Of a stretch of 64,000 nucleotides of DNA, positions 63,037-64,000 are shown piece after piece. The first letter of the stretch is position 1; each line of letters begins with the position of its first letter. Origin of the DNA: Clostridium sp. CAG:465 (GTDB taxonomy: Bacteria > Bacillota > Clostridia > TANB77 > CAG-465); contig FR891276.1 of the NCBI GenBank assembly GCA_000433755.1, positions 3,052 through 67,051 of the forward strand, given 5' to 3'. The translations under genes were made by a program, and so were the position numbers. The notes beneath the pieces were generated by a model that saw nothing but the letters and a program-made list of their open reading frames with translations, searched no databases and was not told the DNA's origin.

Positions 63037-63690
63037 TTACAACATAATAAATTTTGATAGAAGTCCAAGTACGAAACTTACAATTGGGCTTACTAATTTA
63101 CTTCCTATCCCTGTAACTAAAATTACAAGTACAATTACAAAAGAATATTGTTCTATTTTATACATATACTCTCTTCCTTTTGCTGGTAAGAAAAAATACA
63201 ATATTCTAGATCCATCAAATGGAGGAATTGGTATTAAATTAAATATTGCAAAAACAACATTAAATTGAATAGTAAGAATAAACATATTTAATATAATTGA
63301 TCCTACCACAGAATTCATTGTTGGTAATATTACACCTGTTATAAGCAAAATTTTAAGTATTATAGTAAATAAAATAGCCATTATAATATTAGAAAAAGGA
63401 CCTGCAAAAGCTGTTAATGCATTACCAGCTGCTTTATTTTTAAAGTTCCTATCATCAATCATTACAGGTTTTCCCCAACCAAATCCAAATAAAGCAATGC
63501 AGATAAATCCAGCTATATCAATATGTGAAAATGGATTTAACGTAAGCCTTCCCATAGCTTTTTGTGTCCTATCACCAAGTTTGTACGCTGTATATGCATG
63601 TGCAAATTCATGTACTGAAAGGCAAAATAAAAGTGCTGGTAAAGTATACAAAAAAGATATTAAGCCTTCTTTTGAAAAAATATTAAACAA
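63037..63690 (-). CDS. Site-2 protease family (M50) zinc metalloprotease
   Basis: Intramembrane metalloprotease. ALLFCLSVHEFAHAYTAYKLG holds the HExxH zinc site (HEFAH) in the first helix region; MGRLTLNPFSHID and NLIPIPPFDGSRIL carry the NP and third-ligand Asp motifs. About six helices, 217 aa, matching the short YwhC/rhomboid-like bacterial group without PDZ domain. TTG at 63690 is 6 nt after GGAGTG; the GTG at 63699 is part of that ribosome site. Leads the tsaD operon. Confidence 0.9.
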   Translation of the reverse strand: MFNIFSKEGLISFLYTLPALLFCLSVHEFAHAYTAYKLGDRTQKAMGRLTLNPFSHIDIAGFICIALFGFGWGKPVMIDDRNFKNKAAGNALTAFAGPFSNIIMAILFTIILKILLITGVILPTMNSVVGSIILNMFILTIQFNVVFAIFNLIPIPPFDGSRILYFFLPAKGREYMYKIEQYSFVIVLVILVTGIGSKLVSPIVSFVLGLLSKFIML

Positions 63691-63716
63691 ACTAATCACT
63701 CCAATTTTATATGTGT

Positions 63717-63745
63717 ATTATATCATTTTATTTAAAATATGTAAA
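63717..63745 (-). promoter_or_regulatory. Promoter for the M50 protease-tsaD operon
   Basis: TTTACA, 17-bp spacer, TATAAT on the minus strand, about 25 nt before the start codon. Confidence 0.65.
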
Positions 63746-63761
63746 TAACTAGAAAAAGAAA

Positions 63762-63794
63762 AAGTAAGAACTATTTTAAACATAGTCCTTACTT
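63762..63794 (-). terminator. Terminator of the partial LRR gene
   Basis: On the minus strand AAGTAAGGACTAT pairs with ATAGTTCTTACTT (one G-T), 7-nt loop, followed by TTTCTTTTTC. Confidence 0.75.
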
Positions 63795-63806
63795 ATATAA
63801 ACAATT

Positions 63807-64000
63807 TTACTTTCTTACAATTTTTCCATTACTATCTAGTGTAAACGCTGAGTTATCTTCAGCAATTTCAAACTTTCTTATTGCGCCAGAGTTATTTAAT
63901 AATTTTAAATTCATATCTGATATATTTGTTAAACTAGATGGTATATACATTTTTGGTATACTTCTTGCTACTTGACTTGGGAATACAGCATAATCTATGA
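63807..64000 (-). CDS. C-terminal end of a BspA-like LRR protein (runs off window)
   Basis: 64 residues before the stop. The text MYIPSSLTNISDMNLKLL and AIRKFEIAEDNSAFTLDSN, with a terminal GKIVRK, follows the LRR_5/BspA pattern (IPSSLT, then a short strand and an asparagine-rich end), related in type to the surface LRR protein at 56227. The start lies outside the window. Confidence 0.65.
   Translation of the reverse strand, partial: IDYAVFPSQVARSIPKMYIPSSLTNISDMNLKLLNNSGAIRKFEIAEDNSAFTLDSNGKIVRK

Overview
This 64 kb window is AT-rich and mostly chromosomal core genes. It looks like a low-GC, spore-forming, anaerobic Clostridia-type Firmicute. Supporting signs are strong AGGAGG-type ribosome binding sites, many TTGACA-N17-TATAAT promoters, HrcA/CIRCE heat-shock control, SpoVG and YtaF sporulation proteins, a PASTA-domain kinase with its phosphatase, an oxygen-sensitive class III ribonucleotide reductase, a Mn-dependent pyrophosphatase and abundant intrinsic terminators. 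I see no phage, IS element, CRISPR array or rRNA. The species cannot be named from the sequence alone.

Layout. 0.0-7.5 kb (minus): rlmN, PP2C phosphatase, PASTA kinase, rsgA, an Rpe-AlkD fusion, mtnN and a pfkA cut by the window edge. 7.5-11.4 kb: a small hydrophobic peptide coupled to a WG-like repeat protein (+), fmt (-), polysaccharide deacetylase and DUF3006 protein (+). 11.5-15.3 kb (minus): HD protein, rsmE, a VanY-type carboxypeptidase with Ig-like domains and a membrane-anchored unknown. 15.5 kb: a repeat protein (+). 16.3-21.1 kb: hrcA-grpE-dnaK-dnaJ. 21.2-27.1 kb: HEAT-like protein, murD, DUF1540, uvrC, spoVG, DUF2344 and DUF402 proteins. 27.2-32.2 kb: accessory stretch with a 57-aa protein, an HExxH protein, an FAD oxidoreductase, an SH3/CAP secreted protein and a frameshifted patatin. 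32.3-37.9 kb: ftsY-murB-yvcK-glycosidase-like-ruvC. 38-43 kb: a decayed gene, unknowns, a short aspartokinase and an AI-2E family permease. 43-47.7 kb: MarR plus an ABC exporter pair. 47.8-51.7 kb: nrdD - small glycyl-radical-like protein - nrdG - nrdR behind one promoter with an NrdR-box pair. 51.9-56.1 kb: membrane proteins, ppaC, plsY, der. 56.2-60.4 kb: pilin-like LRR protein, glycosyltransferase, RHH-like protein, a CTG-start gene and ytaF. 60.5-64 kb: tRNA-Trp, a metallophosphoesterase broken by a tandem duplication, CYTH-like protein, tsaD, M50 protease and the end of another LRR protein.

Most noteworthy: a class III ribonucleotide reductase whose glycyl-radical motif sits on a separate 89-aa protein, and whose catalytic chain carries three exact-length 34-residue tandem repeats; an Rpe-AlkD fusion; a UvrC without its C-terminal helix-hairpin-helix domain; an aspartokinase with one ACT domain missing; two genes broken by identifiable single events; and a hairpin that buries a Shine-Dalgarno sequence.
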